NCBI RefSeq assembly: GCF_046054195.1
Contig: NZ_JBEQCS010000022.1
Coordinates: 9,046 to 73,045 of the forward strand
DNA from: Celerinatantimonas sp046054195
Lineage (GTDB): Bacteria > Pseudomonadota > Gammaproteobacteria > Enterobacterales > Celerinatantimonadaceae
DNA: 64,000 bases
Direction: 5' to 3'
Below are positions 25,816 to 35,910 of the stretch, piece after piece. The notes beneath the pieces were generated by a model. It saw nothing but the letters and a program-made list of their open reading frames with translations. It ran no database searches and was not told the origin of the DNA. Within the stretch, counting starts at the first letter, position 1, and each line of letters begins with the position of its first letter. The position numbers and the translations under genes were made by a program.

Positions 25816-26634
25816 TTATACACCGAAATGCTGGCTCCAAAGATAGCGGGCCAGCATTGAAATACTCATAACAACAACTAGATAGCGCAAATAATTAGGA
25901 TTAATTTTAAATAGCACATGCGCCCCAATCCAAGCCCCTATCAATTGCCCTAAAAACATCACAATAGCCGCAGGCCAAAGAATATGCCCGGCAATTAAAA
26001 ATACCACTAATGATGCAACATTGGATGCGCAGTTAAATACTTTGGCAGCTGCGGTCGCATCAACCATGGATAAACCACGCAGAGAAACGCCCGAAAGCGC
26101 AAAAAACGAGCCCGTTCCCGGACCAAAAAAACCATCATACCAACCGATAATCGGCACAATACAGCGCTGATAAATTCGTTTTGAACAACGTGGTGTAGCT
26201 GTCTGTACAGGTGGCTTAGAGAGCAGAAAAAACAGCGCGATAAAAACCAAAACCCCGGGCACAATCCAACTCAACCAATGGGCATGAATATGTTGGACAA
26301 GGAACGTTCCAACTACCGCACCGAGCAGAGAGCCAAGAATGCCGCCACGAACATCACGCCAACGTACCCGGCGCGAGCGAAACATCAGCAGTGAAGCCAT
26401 CGCGGAGCCAAAACTCCCTTGAAACTTATTCGTTCCAAGAGCCATTAACGGCGGGACACCGCTGGCCATCAAAGCGGGAATGCTGATTAAACCACCGCCA
26501 CCGGCTAAGGTATCAATTGTTCCGGCAATTATCGCAACTATTAACAAAAAAGCTAATAATTCACCCGATAAACCACTGGCAAAATAATCCCAAAAAGCAC
26601 TCACAAAAGATGTCCATATCGACCGAAAGGACAT
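25816..26634 (-). CDS. TSUP (TauE/SafE) family membrane permease, YfcA-like
   Basis: A 272-residue inner membrane protein of the sulfite-exporter TauE/SafE family, with about eight hydrophobic segments in two repeats. The first repeat holds GTIDTLAGGGGLISIPAL at about 38-55, the typical TSUP motif, and the second has GWYDGFFGPGTGSFF near 168-182. YfcA-type members have no confirmed substrate; relatives export sulfite, sulfoacetate or other organic anions. It is convergent with hutF and has no operon partner. Confidence 0.88.
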   Translation of the reverse strand: MSFRSIWTSFVSAFWDYFASGLSGELLAFLLIVAIIAGTIDTLAGGGGLISIPALMASGVPPLMALGTNKFQGSFGSAMASLLMFRSRRVRWRDVRGGILGSLLGAVVGTFLVQHIHAHWLSWIVPGVLVFIALFFLLSKPPVQTATPRCSKRIYQRCIVPIIGWYDGFFGPGTGSFFALSGVSLRGLSMVDATAAAKVFNCASNVASLVVFLIAGHILWPAAIVMFLGQLIGAWIGAHVLFKINPNYLRYLVVVMSISMLARYLWSQHFGV

Positions 26635-27066
26635 CTTTTGTACCTTAAAAAAACAGGTGAGGCAATCAACATTAATCCTTGTTAGATTAAATCGTTATAT
26701 AATGATAATGCTAAAGAATATATCTCCATGGCAACGTGGAATAACGTTAAAGAAAAACTAAATCAATAAGTTAATATAAATTAGCCACAAAGATTAAGAG
26801 AGTTTTCAATTAATTGTGATATATTCATCGCCTTGAACAATTGTTTTAATCGATTTTAAGTTGTTCTCAACAAGTTGTTAATTTGTTAAATTGAAATTGT
26901 AGAAGAGGACGATACAATTTTATTATCCGCGCCCTCCAACAGATGCATCCAGTGCCTCTAGGGATTGTTTAGCCTGCGACGCAAATAAACACCGGGTTGA
27001 AACACGCATTCATTATCACCGGTAATGTTAAACACGACAGGTCGATGAGTCATACGGGAATCAAAT
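26635..27066. other. Promoter region of zwf with short palindromes
   Basis: A 432-bp AT-rich region between the TSUP gene and zwf, divergently read. It contains AACAATTGTT (26836-26845) and TTGTTCTCAACAA (26861-26873), two palindromes of related sequence 15 bp apart, which could be operators for zwf-pgl-gnd. ATTATCACCGGTAAT lies near 27013. No clear HexR or SoxS site was recognised. Confidence 0.4.
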
Positions 27067-28569
27067 ATGAACCAATTAGATAACAACTGTATTGCCATAT
27101 TCGGGGCATCAGGCGATTTGACACGCCGTAAATTAATCCCGGCTCTTTACCATCTTTATATAACAGAGCAGTTATCTGCTTCGTTTTCTATCTTGGGGAT
27201 CAGCCGCACCGAATATTCCGACGACGCCTATCGCGCCCGAATCAAAGACGCGCTTATTGAAAGTGAAAAACTCGAAGATAGTGAGCAGCTCAACGAGTTT
27301 TGCTCGCATATTCATTATCAATCGCTCAATACTGCCGATCAAGAAAATTATGCCGTTTTAAAAGGTCGTCTGACCGAGTTAAGTCAGCAATATGATACCG
27401 CTGGCAATGTCATTTACTATCTGTCTACACCACCAAGTTTATATGGTGTCATTCCAGAGTGCCTGGCCGCGCATGATTTAAATTCTGAAAAAGATGGTTG
27501 GAAACGCCTGATTGTCGAAAAACCATTTGGTTATGACAAAAAATCAGCCGTTGCTTTAGATAAGCAGCTCCATCGTTTTTTCCGCGAAGAGCAGATTTAT
27601 CGTATTGACCATTATCTGGGTAAAGAAACCGTACAGAACCTGTTGGTCTTTCGTTTTTCCAATGGCTTATTCGAACCATTGTGGAACCGCAACTATATTG
27701 ATCACGTTGAAATCACCTCAGCTGAAGCGCTGGGGGTCGAAGGTCGTGGCGGTTATTACGATGGTGCTGGGGCGATGCGCGATATGTTCCAAAACCATCT
27801 TCTACAAGTTTTGGGGATGGTGGCAATGGAACCACCAGCACGCATCAACTCTGATGCCATTCGTAATGAAACATTTAAAGTATTCCAAAGCTTGCACCCA
27901 CTGGATGAAACCAGTTTAAACGAAGACTTGGTATTAGGTCAGTACACATCATCAGACGTTCGTGGAGAACACTTAGTTGGTTACCGTGAAGAACAAGGTG
28001 TAGATGAAAACTCACGCACCGAAACTTATGTGGCCCTTAAGTTGTCTATTGATAACTGGCGCTGGAATGGTGTGCCTTTTTATGTGCGCACCGGTAAACG
28101 CCTACCAACCCGCGTGACTGAAGTTGTGATTCACTTTAAGAAAACGCCTCATCCAGTGTTTGGTCAAAATACACCTGATAATAAACTGGTCATTCGAATT
28201 CAACCTGATGAAGGCATTCTGATGAAATTTGGCCTGAAAAAACCAGGTGCAGGTTTTGAATCACAGGAAGTCTCCATGGACTTTCGCTATGACAGCTTAG
28301 ACGGTGCAGAGGTATTAACCGCTTATGAACGGTTGCTGCTTGATTCAATTAAAGGTGACCCAACCTTGTTTGCCCGCAGCGATGCTGTGCTGGCATGCTG
28401 GGATTTCGTGCAGCCAATTTTAGATATCACGCAAAACAATCCTACACTGTATGGGTATGCCTGTGGTACCTGGGGACCCAAAGAGGCTGACGAGTTATTA
28501 ACCCGTGATGGTCGGCAGTGGAGGTTTCCTTGCAAAAACTTAACTGATACCGATTACTGCGAGCTTTAA
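27067..28569 (+). CDS. zwf: Glucose-6-phosphate 1-dehydrogenase
   Basis: Oxidises glucose 6-phosphate to 6-phosphogluconolactone with NADP+. The 500-residue protein has the nucleotide-binding FGASGDLTRRKLIPALY at about 13-29 and the active-site RIDHYLGKE near 179 with catalytic His and Lys. It opens an operon with pgl (1 bp after its stop) and gnd, so the whole oxidative branch of the pentose phosphate pathway is made together. Confidence 0.98.
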   Translation: MNQLDNNCIAIFGASGDLTRRKLIPALYHLYITEQLSASFSILGISRTEYSDDAYRARIKDALIESEKLEDSEQLNEFCSHIHYQSLNTADQENYAVLKGRLTELSQQYDTAGNVIYYLSTPPSLYGVIPECLAAHDLNSEKDGWKRLIVEKPFGYDKKSAVALDKQLHRFFREEQIYRIDHYLGKETVQNLLVFRFSNGLFEPLWNRNYIDHVEITSAEALGVEGRGGYYDGAGAMRDMFQNHLLQVLGMVAMEPPARINSDAIRNETFKVFQSLHPLDETSLNEDLVLGQYTSSDVRGEHLVGYREEQGVDENSRTETYVALKLSIDNWRWNGVPFYVRTGKRLPTRVTEVVIHFKKTPHPVFGQNTPDNKLVIRIQPDEGILMKFGLKKPGAGFESQEVSMDFRYDSLDGAEVLTAYERLLLDSIKGDPTLFARSDAVLACWDFVQPILDITQNNPTLYGYACGTWGPKEADELLTRDGRQWRFPCKNLTDTDYCEL

Positions 28570-28570
28570 A

Positions 28571-29278
28571 ATGATAAATTATAAAGTATTTGACAGCGGA
28601 CAAGCCGTAGTTGAAGCGCTTTCTCAAGAGCTGCTTCACTATAGTGAATCTGCGCGGCCTGTGCATATTTCCCTCTCTGGGGGAAGTACGCCAAAGCTGT
28701 GGTTTAAATATCTAGCAGAGCATTACAGCGATAAAATTAACTGGAATAACCTGCATTTCTGGTGGGGTGATGAACGCTGTGTCGCTCCAAACGATCCAGA
28801 AAGCAACTATGGTCAGGCCAAAGAGCTGTTATTTGATCATATTCAGATCGATTCTGATAATATTCACCGCATCATTGGTGAAAATGATCCAGAAGATGAA
28901 GCACAGCGTTTAGCGCAAGAGATCTGCCAGAAGGTTCCTAAATTACATGGGATCCCAGCTTTTGACTGGATTTTATTAGGTATGGGAGATGACGGACACA
29001 CCGCGTCACTGTTTCCTCATCATACTGACTTTAATGATCCAGATTTGACACTCGTGGCAGCACATCCACAAAGTGGACAATTACGAGTTTCTAAAAGTGC
29101 TCGACTGCTGAGCAACGCAGAACGAATCACCTATCTTGTATTAGGTGAAGGCAAGGCGCAGCGTCTCAAAGAGATTGCGACCCATGACGCAGTTGACTTG
29201 CCCTACCCTGCGGCAAAAATTAAAGCGAGAAACATCACTGAGTGGTATTTAGATGCCAATGCAGCCAAAGATTTATAA
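28571..29278 (+). CDS. pgl: 6-phosphogluconolactonase, DevB type
   Basis: Hydrolyses 6-phosphogluconolactone to 6-phosphogluconate. The 235 residues show the NagB/DevB fold: SLSGGSTPKLWF at about 35-46, WGDERCV near 65, and LGMGDDGHTASLFP near 137 with the catalytic His. It starts 1 bp after the zwf stop, so translation is coupled, and gnd follows after 13 bp. Confidence 0.97.
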   Translation: MINYKVFDSGQAVVEALSQELLHYSESARPVHISLSGGSTPKLWFKYLAEHYSDKINWNNLHFWWGDERCVAPNDPESNYGQAKELLFDHIQIDSDNIHRIIGENDPEDEAQRLAQEICQKVPKLHGIPAFDWILLGMGDDGHTASLFPHHTDFNDPDLTLVAAHPQSGQLRVSKSARLLSNAERITYLVLGEGKAQRLKEIATHDAVDLPYPAAKIKARNITEWYLDANAAKDL

Positions 29279-29291
29279 GTAAGGAGCTCAA

Positions 29292-30743
<1,452 letters not shown>

Positions 30744-30760
30744 GTTTTGCTAAAGCCAAT

Positions 30761-30790
30761 AAAAACAGCTCCATCAGGAGCTGTTTTTTT
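30761..30790 (+). terminator. Terminator of zwf-pgl-gnd
   Basis: AAAAACAGCTCC-ATCA-GGAGCTGTTTTTTT, a 12-bp stem followed by a T run, 17 bp after gnd. It may also act for the convergent chemoreceptor gene. Confidence 0.95.
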
Positions 30791-30811
30791 ATGGCTAATT
30801 AAACATCTACA

Positions 30812-32134
30812 TTATTTCTGCATATGGGCAAATTGGCCGATAGCCTCTACCACTGATTGCGCATGCTCATTGATTTTTGACATCATCTGACCAATTTTAT
30901 CGGTGACCTCAACGCTTTTTTCAACCTGAGGTAACAGATCATCCATGTGCCTGACGGCAACATCACTTTGATTTTGAATATCTTCAATCATTTTATCGAT
31001 TTCGGCGGTAGATTCAGCAGAGCGTTTTGCCAGATTTCGCACTTCATCAGCCACCACAGCAAAGCCGCGACCATATTCACCTGCACGGGCCGCTTCAATC
31101 GCCGCATTCAGCGCAAGCAAGTTCGTCTGCTCAGCGATACTATTAATGGTTTGAACGATAGAGGTAATCTGCTCTGAGCGCTCACCCAAGACTTTCACCT
31201 CATTGCTCGCATCTTTGATTTTCTTGGCAGTAACCTGCGTTATTTTCACGCTGTCATCAATCTGTTCAACGCCTTCGGCACACCACTGCAGCGTTTGCTC
31301 CGAAACATGATGAGCAAAACTTGCGCTCTCTCGCTCTGCATCCTGATGCAAAACTTCATCAGTGATATCTGTGGCAAATTTAATCACACCGGTGACGCGT
31401 CCTGCTTCATCAATAATGGGGTTGTAGCTGGCTTGTAGCCAACGTATTGAACCATCACGCGCAATGCGCTTAATCCGGTCAGCAATAAACTCACCACGTG
31501 CTAATTTTTTCCAAAATTGGCGATACGCTTCACTATTGGCAAAACTATCTTCGCAAAACTTACTGTGATGTAACCCTTTGATCTGCTCTTTGGTATAACC
31601 CATTACCTTTAAAAAGTTGTCATTAGCCTCAACAACCGTCCCGTCAATGGTAAATTCAATGGTTGCCATTACTCGGTCAAAGGCGTTAATCACAGCTTTT
31701 TGACGATAATAACGATTCATCCGCTCGGTAATATCAGAGGCTAATTTAACAACACCAATCACTTTGCCCTGATTATCTTTAACCGGTGTATAGACCGCTT
31801 CTAACCAAAGTTGCTCGCCTTTGGAGTTAATGCGAGGAACGCGTCCAGAAAAACTATCACCATGTTGCAAACGCTGCCAAAACTTTTGGTATTCTTGTGA
31901 TTGTTGATAGTCTTTTTCGCATAATTTACGATGTGATTGTCCAACAAGCTGAGATTGGGTGTATCCCATCAACTCTAAAAATCGGTCATTCGCTGATTCA
32001 ATCGTGCCATCGATGTCAAAATGGATCACCGCCATCGCCTGATTAATTGCTGTGTATTCAGCAGACAACAACTGATTTTTATACTCAGCCTCATCCTGCT
32101 GTTTATTCTTTTGACTCTTAAAAAACAAACCCAT
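30812..32134 (-). CDS. Soluble PAS-PAS methyl-accepting chemoreceptor, BdlA-like
   Basis: A 440-residue signal transducer with two PAS-PAC units (about 25-140 and 147-265) and a C-terminal MCP signalling domain (about 280-440). The hairpin tip reads EQTNLLALNAAIEAARAGE. No transmembrane segment or periplasmic domain is visible, so it is cytoplasmic. The layout is that of Pseudomonas BdlA, which senses through PAS domains and controls biofilm dispersal, but a chemotactic or energy-taxis role is as likely. The two PAS domains are clearly similar to each other (MGYTQSQLVGQSH versus MGYTKEQIKGLHH), suggesting internal duplication. Confidence 0.92.
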   Translation of the reverse strand: MGLFFKSQKNKQQDEAEYKNQLLSAEYTAINQAMAVIHFDIDGTIESANDRFLELMGYTQSQLVGQSHRKLCEKDYQQSQEYQKFWQRLQHGDSFSGRVPRINSKGEQLWLEAVYTPVKDNQGKVIGVVKLASDITERMNRYYRQKAVINAFDRVMATIEFTIDGTVVEANDNFLKVMGYTKEQIKGLHHSKFCEDSFANSEAYRQFWKKLARGEFIADRIKRIARDGSIRWLQASYNPIIDEAGRVTGVIKFATDITDEVLHQDAERESASFAHHVSEQTLQWCAEGVEQIDDSVKITQVTAKKIKDASNEVKVLGERSEQITSIVQTINSIAEQTNLLALNAAIEAARAGEYGRGFAVVADEVRNLAKRSAESTAEIDKMIEDIQNQSDVAVRHMDDLLPQVEKSVEVTDKIGQMMSKINEHAQSVVEAIGQFAHMQK

Positions 32135-32221
32135 TAAAATTACCTTAATATTTAATAAGATGGGCCAAGAGCCCGTTAAAGTACCAGCAACTTAATTGTA
32201 CCCCTCAAATTGCCGACATAT

Positions 32222-32233
32222 TGTACAAGTACA
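32222..32233. promoter_or_regulatory. Short palindrome upstream of the chemoreceptor gene
   Basis: TGTAC-AA-GTACA lies in the 233-bp gap between the divergent chemoreceptor and the small HMA-like gene. TTGTAC and TTGTA sequences recur nearby. A regulator binding site is possible. Confidence 0.3.
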
Positions 32234-32367
32234 TTTAACAATTGTATGCTAGAAAAATACAATAAGATTATTTTTTGTACTTTACTTTCCCCTCAAAGGA
32301 CGGTTTAGAATGTCTCTATTGATTTAAAACGTATCTAATATTCAACTGGTATTTGTAAGGAGACTTC

Positions 32368-32667
32368 ATGGCTAACTTTTTGGTTAAACGCTCACTGAAA
32401 CTAAATACCCCGTTGCAACAAGAAATGGTCCAACAGTTACAAGATTTTCCGGGGTTACATTCAATTGAATTTTCAAACAATACGCTTCATCTGAGCTATG
32501 ATGTGCGAGAAACACAGTTAAAAACTATACTCAATGCTGCCGATGTAACGATTAAACCGAGCCGTTGGAATAAGCTAAAACAGCGTTATTATCAATTTAC
32601 GGATGCTAATTTAGCGCAGGCTTCAGGCCACACGCCATCATGTTGTAATAAAGTTCCAAGAGCCTGA
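32368..32667 (+). CDS. Small HMA-like protein without CxxC
   Basis: A 99-residue protein with a strong ribosome site (AAGGAG, 5 bases before the ATG). Residues 1-68 have the alternating beta-alpha pattern of a heavy-metal-associated ferredoxin-like fold (FLVKRSLKLNTPLQQE, then LHSIEFSNNTLHLSYD, then TQLKTILNAADV), but the metal loop CxxC is missing. The C-terminus has a Cys-Cys pair (HTPSCCNKV). It may be a degenerate metallochaperone. No operon partner is seen. Function unknown. Confidence 0.7.
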   Translation: MANFLVKRSLKLNTPLQQEMVQQLQDFPGLHSIEFSNNTLHLSYDVRETQLKTILNAADVTIKPSRWNKLKQRYYQFTDANLAQASGHTPSCCNKVPRA

Positions 32668-32967
32668 ATCGTTGTAAAATTTAATGTAAAATTGAGCTAC
32701 CCCAAGGACAAGCCGATGCCAGTTGGTTATGATCTGCGGGGTTGCGACACGAAGCCTGCTTTTTTAGCTTGACGAACTTCTTTAATATTTCTATTTCTTA
32801 TATTCTTAGTCGCATTTTCTAATATTGCCCTGACCACTGTTTGAGTCACTGCCGTTATCGAAGTAACGCGCACTCTACAACAATAAATGGTACTTATAAC
32901 CGGCTTAAGTACGCTGTCATTCATCTTCGTGCTATCTCGATAGCAGTATATAACACTAGGAATACCT
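32668..32967. other. Gap before mdtD with a perfect palindrome at 32930-32945
   Basis: No gene seen. TGCTATC-TC-GATAGCA (32930-32945) is a perfect 7-bp-arm palindrome 22 bp before the mdtD start codon, in position to be an operator or a leader hairpin. A minus-strand open frame at 32727-33077 overlaps mdtD and is judged to be chance. Confidence 0.45.
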
Positions 32968-34356
32968 ATGCACAAAACGGTTACCGGTAAACCCTTGTTA
33001 TGGTTGGTTGCCATCGCCTTTTTCATGCAGACTCTCGATGGCACTATCGTTAATACATCCCTACCATCAATGGCCAAAGCTCTCGGTGAAAGTCCGCTAC
33101 AGATGCAATCGGTTATTGAAGCTTATCTCCTAACCATTGCCATTTTAATCCCTGCCTCTGGTTGGCTTTCAGACAGATTCGGAACGCGCCGAGTCTTCAT
33201 GTTTGCACTGATAATGTTTGCTGTGGGTTCTTTTTGCTGCGCGCAATCGCAAAACCTCAATCAATTGATTATTTCTCGGGTGATTCAAGCAATTGGTGGT
33301 TCGTTGATGTTACCCGTTGGGCGGCTGGCAATTTTACGGACAATTCCAAGAGATCAGTTTCTGGCAGCGATGAGCTTTGTGGTGATGCCTGGATTATTAG
33401 GGCCGATTATTGGCCCTGCACTAGGTGGTTTTTTAGTTGAAATAGCAAACTGGCACTGGGTATTTTTAATCAACTTACCGGTTGCCATTATCGGTTTATG
33501 GATTGCCAATAAAGTGATGCCAGATATCCGTTCAGAGCACAAAGAAGGATTTGATTATATTGGATTTACGCTTTTAGCTGGAGCCATGGCAACACTAACC
33601 ATCGGGCTGGATACTCTTGCTCACTATAAAGCTGGCAACTATGGGCCTTTATACAGCTTAGCTGCTGGTGTGATTTTAATCGCGCTGTATTGGTGCTTAG
33701 CCAGCAAGCAATCTAAACCACTTTTTTCACCGACGCTGTTTAAAGTTCCGACCTTTACCATTGGCATCTTTGCCAACTTATTTTACCGAATGGGCAGCGG
33801 TGCCATGCCTCTGCTGATTCCACTTTATCTGCAATTGGCGCTTGGGTTGTCACCGTTTGCTTCTGGTTTAGCGATGATGCCAATTGCATTATTTGCGATG
33901 GTTGCCAAACGTTATGTGGTTCGGCTAATCCACCACTATGGTTATCGCAACGTGTTGCGAACGGTGAGTTGTTTGCAATTTCTATGTTTTGGCTCGTTCA
34001 CACTGACTAACCATAGCCTGCCTTTAATACTCGTTCAGCTCTCGATTTTAGGCGCGTTGAATTCCATCACCTTCAGTGGGATCGGCACAATTTCACTGCG
34101 TGATTTAAGCGATAAACAAGCAAGCTCAGGTAATGGTCTGTTATCGGTTGTCCAACAATTAGGATTTAGCTTAGGGATTGCCTGTGGCGCCACGTTGCTT
34201 GCAATTTTTTACCAAATATCACCCAGCAATAATATGTTGTGGAGTTTTAATTGGAGCTTCATCGTTTTAGGGTTAATTGTATTGATCCCCGCATTTCTGT
34301 ATTGTTTTTTGCCTAACGATGCGCCAAAACGTCCGTCAAATGAGCAATTGATTTAG
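32968..34356 (+). CDS. mdtD: MFS drug/proton antiporter, MdtD-like
   Basis: A 462-residue major facilitator of the 14-segment DHA2 group, close in sequence to E. coli MdtD: FFMQTLDGTIVNTSLPSMAKALG at the start, GWLSDRFGTRRVF near 66 (motif A), and GPIIGPALGGFLVE near 145 (motif C of antiporters). E. coli MdtD is now thought to export iron-citrate or small molecules rather than drugs; the substrate here is open. AGGAAT lies before the ATG. It is not linked to mdtABC. Confidence 0.9.
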   Translation: MHKTVTGKPLLWLVAIAFFMQTLDGTIVNTSLPSMAKALGESPLQMQSVIEAYLLTIAILIPASGWLSDRFGTRRVFMFALIMFAVGSFCCAQSQNLNQLIISRVIQAIGGSLMLPVGRLAILRTIPRDQFLAAMSFVVMPGLLGPIIGPALGGFLVEIANWHWVFLINLPVAIIGLWIANKVMPDIRSEHKEGFDYIGFTLLAGAMATLTIGLDTLAHYKAGNYGPLYSLAAGVILIALYWCLASKQSKPLFSPTLFKVPTFTIGIFANLFYRMGSGAMPLLIPLYLQLALGLSPFASGLAMMPIALFAMVAKRYVVRLIHHYGYRNVLRTVSCLQFLCFGSFTLTNHSLPLILVQLSILGALNSITFSGIGTISLRDLSDKQASSGNGLLSVVQQLGFSLGIACGATLLAIFYQISPSNNMLWSFNWSFIVLGLIVLIPAFLYCFLPNDAPKRPSNEQLI

Positions 34357-34418
34357 GGGTGGCGAAACAGTTCGTGATATTCTGATTAGATACTCAAATG
34401 ATCAGGGGAGAATTAGTC

Positions 34419-35861
34419 ATGCTTTTATCCGACCCATCACTGCTCAAACAGCAAGCATTTATTGATGGTCAGTGGCTTGATAGTGAACAGAAGTTTGCTG
34501 TGATAAATCCAGCAACCGCAGAGACTATTACAAAGATTACCGATTGTGGTACCAAAGAAACTGAGCAGGCTGTTCACGCCGCCCAGCGAGCTCTTCCCAG
34601 TTGGTCAGCATTAACTGCTAAACAGCGCGGAACAATGCTAAATCGCTGGTTTGATCTAATTATGGACAACCAGCAAGATTTAGCCACCTTGATGACCCTA
34701 GAACAAGGCAAGTCACTCAGTGAAGCCAATGGCGAAGTCGCTTATGGTGCCTCATTTGTACAGTGGTTTGCCGAAGAGGCTAAACGTCAATATGGTGAAG
34801 TGATCCCATCACCGAACCCTAAACAGCGTTTATTAACGATTCGCCAGCCCGTTGGTGTTGTCGCTGCTATCACCCCATGGAACTTTCCAATTGCGATGAT
34901 TACCCGCAAAGCAGCCCCGGCTCTGGCAGCAGGCTGCACAATGGTCGTCAAACCGTCAGAAGAAACCCCGCTTTGCGCTTTGGCTCTGGCTGAACTTGCC
35001 CAGCGAGCAGGCTTGCCAGAAGGCGTGTTAAATATTGTCACAGGCCTTGACTCGAAAGCGATTGGTGGTGTTTTAACAAAAAGCCCTGTTGTGCGCAAAC
35101 TCAGTTTTACCGGCTCAACGCCTGTTGGCAAATTACTACTGCGCCAATGTGCTGATACGGTCAAACGCACCTCGATGGAACTAGGTGGTAATGCACCATT
35201 TATTGTTTTTGATGATGCTGATATAGATAAAGCAGTCAAAGGCGCCATCGCCTCAAAATTTCGCAATAGTGGTCAGACTTGCATCTGCTCAAACCGCATT
35301 TTGGTACAAGATGGGGTTTACGATGAATTTGCCGATAAACTAACCATTGCGCTTGCGCAGTTTAAATTGGGTAATGGCCTTGATAAAGGCGTTAATATGG
35401 GCCCACTGATTAATCAGGCCGCTATCGACAAAGTCAATGCACTCGTATCTCAAGCTATCTCAGCTGGCGCAAAAGTAGCAACTGGCGGCAAGCAACAAGG
35501 CGATACTCTGTTCTATCAGCCAACGGTGCTAACGGATGTTAACTCCCAAATGGATATCTTTAATAATGAGATCTTCGGCCCGGTAGCTCCATTGGTAAGA
35601 TTTACCGATGAAGCTCAAGCGGTTGAGCTGGCCAATGCGACCCCATTTGGTCTGGCTGCCTATTTCTATGCCAGCGATCTAAGCCGCATCTGGCGCGTTA
35701 GTGAAGCACTGGAATATGGTATGGTTGGCATCAATGAAGGGTTAATCTCCAACGAAGTTGTCCCTTTCGGTGGCATTAAAGAATCCGGCGTTGGTCGTGA
35801 AGGCTCTCGTTATGGCATTGAAGAATATAGTGAAATTAAATACCTGTGTATGGGAATTTAA
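34419..35861 (+). CDS. gabD: Succinate-semialdehyde dehydrogenase (NADP+)
   Basis: Oxidises succinate semialdehyde to succinate. The ATG at 34419 (GGGGAG, 8 bases upstream) gives 480 residues against 482 in E. coli GabD. The aldehyde dehydrogenase active site is intact: TPWNFPIAMITRK near 143, SFTGSTPVGK near 228, ELGGNAPF near 255 with the general base Glu, and SGQTCICSNR near 284 with the nucleophile Cys. No gabT or gabP lies nearby, so it may serve substrates beyond GABA. It is 62 bp after mdtD and could be partly co-transcribed. Confidence 0.93.
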   Translation: MLLSDPSLLKQQAFIDGQWLDSEQKFAVINPATAETITKITDCGTKETEQAVHAAQRALPSWSALTAKQRGTMLNRWFDLIMDNQQDLATLMTLEQGKSLSEANGEVAYGASFVQWFAEEAKRQYGEVIPSPNPKQRLLTIRQPVGVVAAITPWNFPIAMITRKAAPALAAGCTMVVKPSEETPLCALALAELAQRAGLPEGVLNIVTGLDSKAIGGVLTKSPVVRKLSFTGSTPVGKLLLRQCADTVKRTSMELGGNAPFIVFDDADIDKAVKGAIASKFRNSGQTCICSNRILVQDGVYDEFADKLTIALAQFKLGNGLDKGVNMGPLINQAAIDKVNALVSQAISAGAKVATGGKQQGDTLFYQPTVLTDVNSQMDIFNNEIFGPVAPLVRFTDEAQAVELANATPFGLAAYFYASDLSRIWRVSEALEYGMVGINEGLISNEVVPFGGIKESGVGREGSRYGIEEYSEIKYLCMGI

Positions 35862-35879
35862 TGTCTTGAAATAGACGCT

Positions 35880-35906
35880 AAAAGCCTGCCCTGACGGCAG
35901 GCTTTT
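35880..35906 (+). terminator. Terminator of gabD
   Basis: AAAAGCCTGCC-CTGAC-GGCAGGCTTTT followed by TT, an 11-bp stem between convergent gabD and the peptidase gene. Confidence 0.93.
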
Positions 35907-35910
35907 TTAT

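Noticed and set aside
32727..33077. 116-residue minus-strand frame overlapping the start of mdtD
   Set aside because: It overlaps a well supported gene and has no family features.
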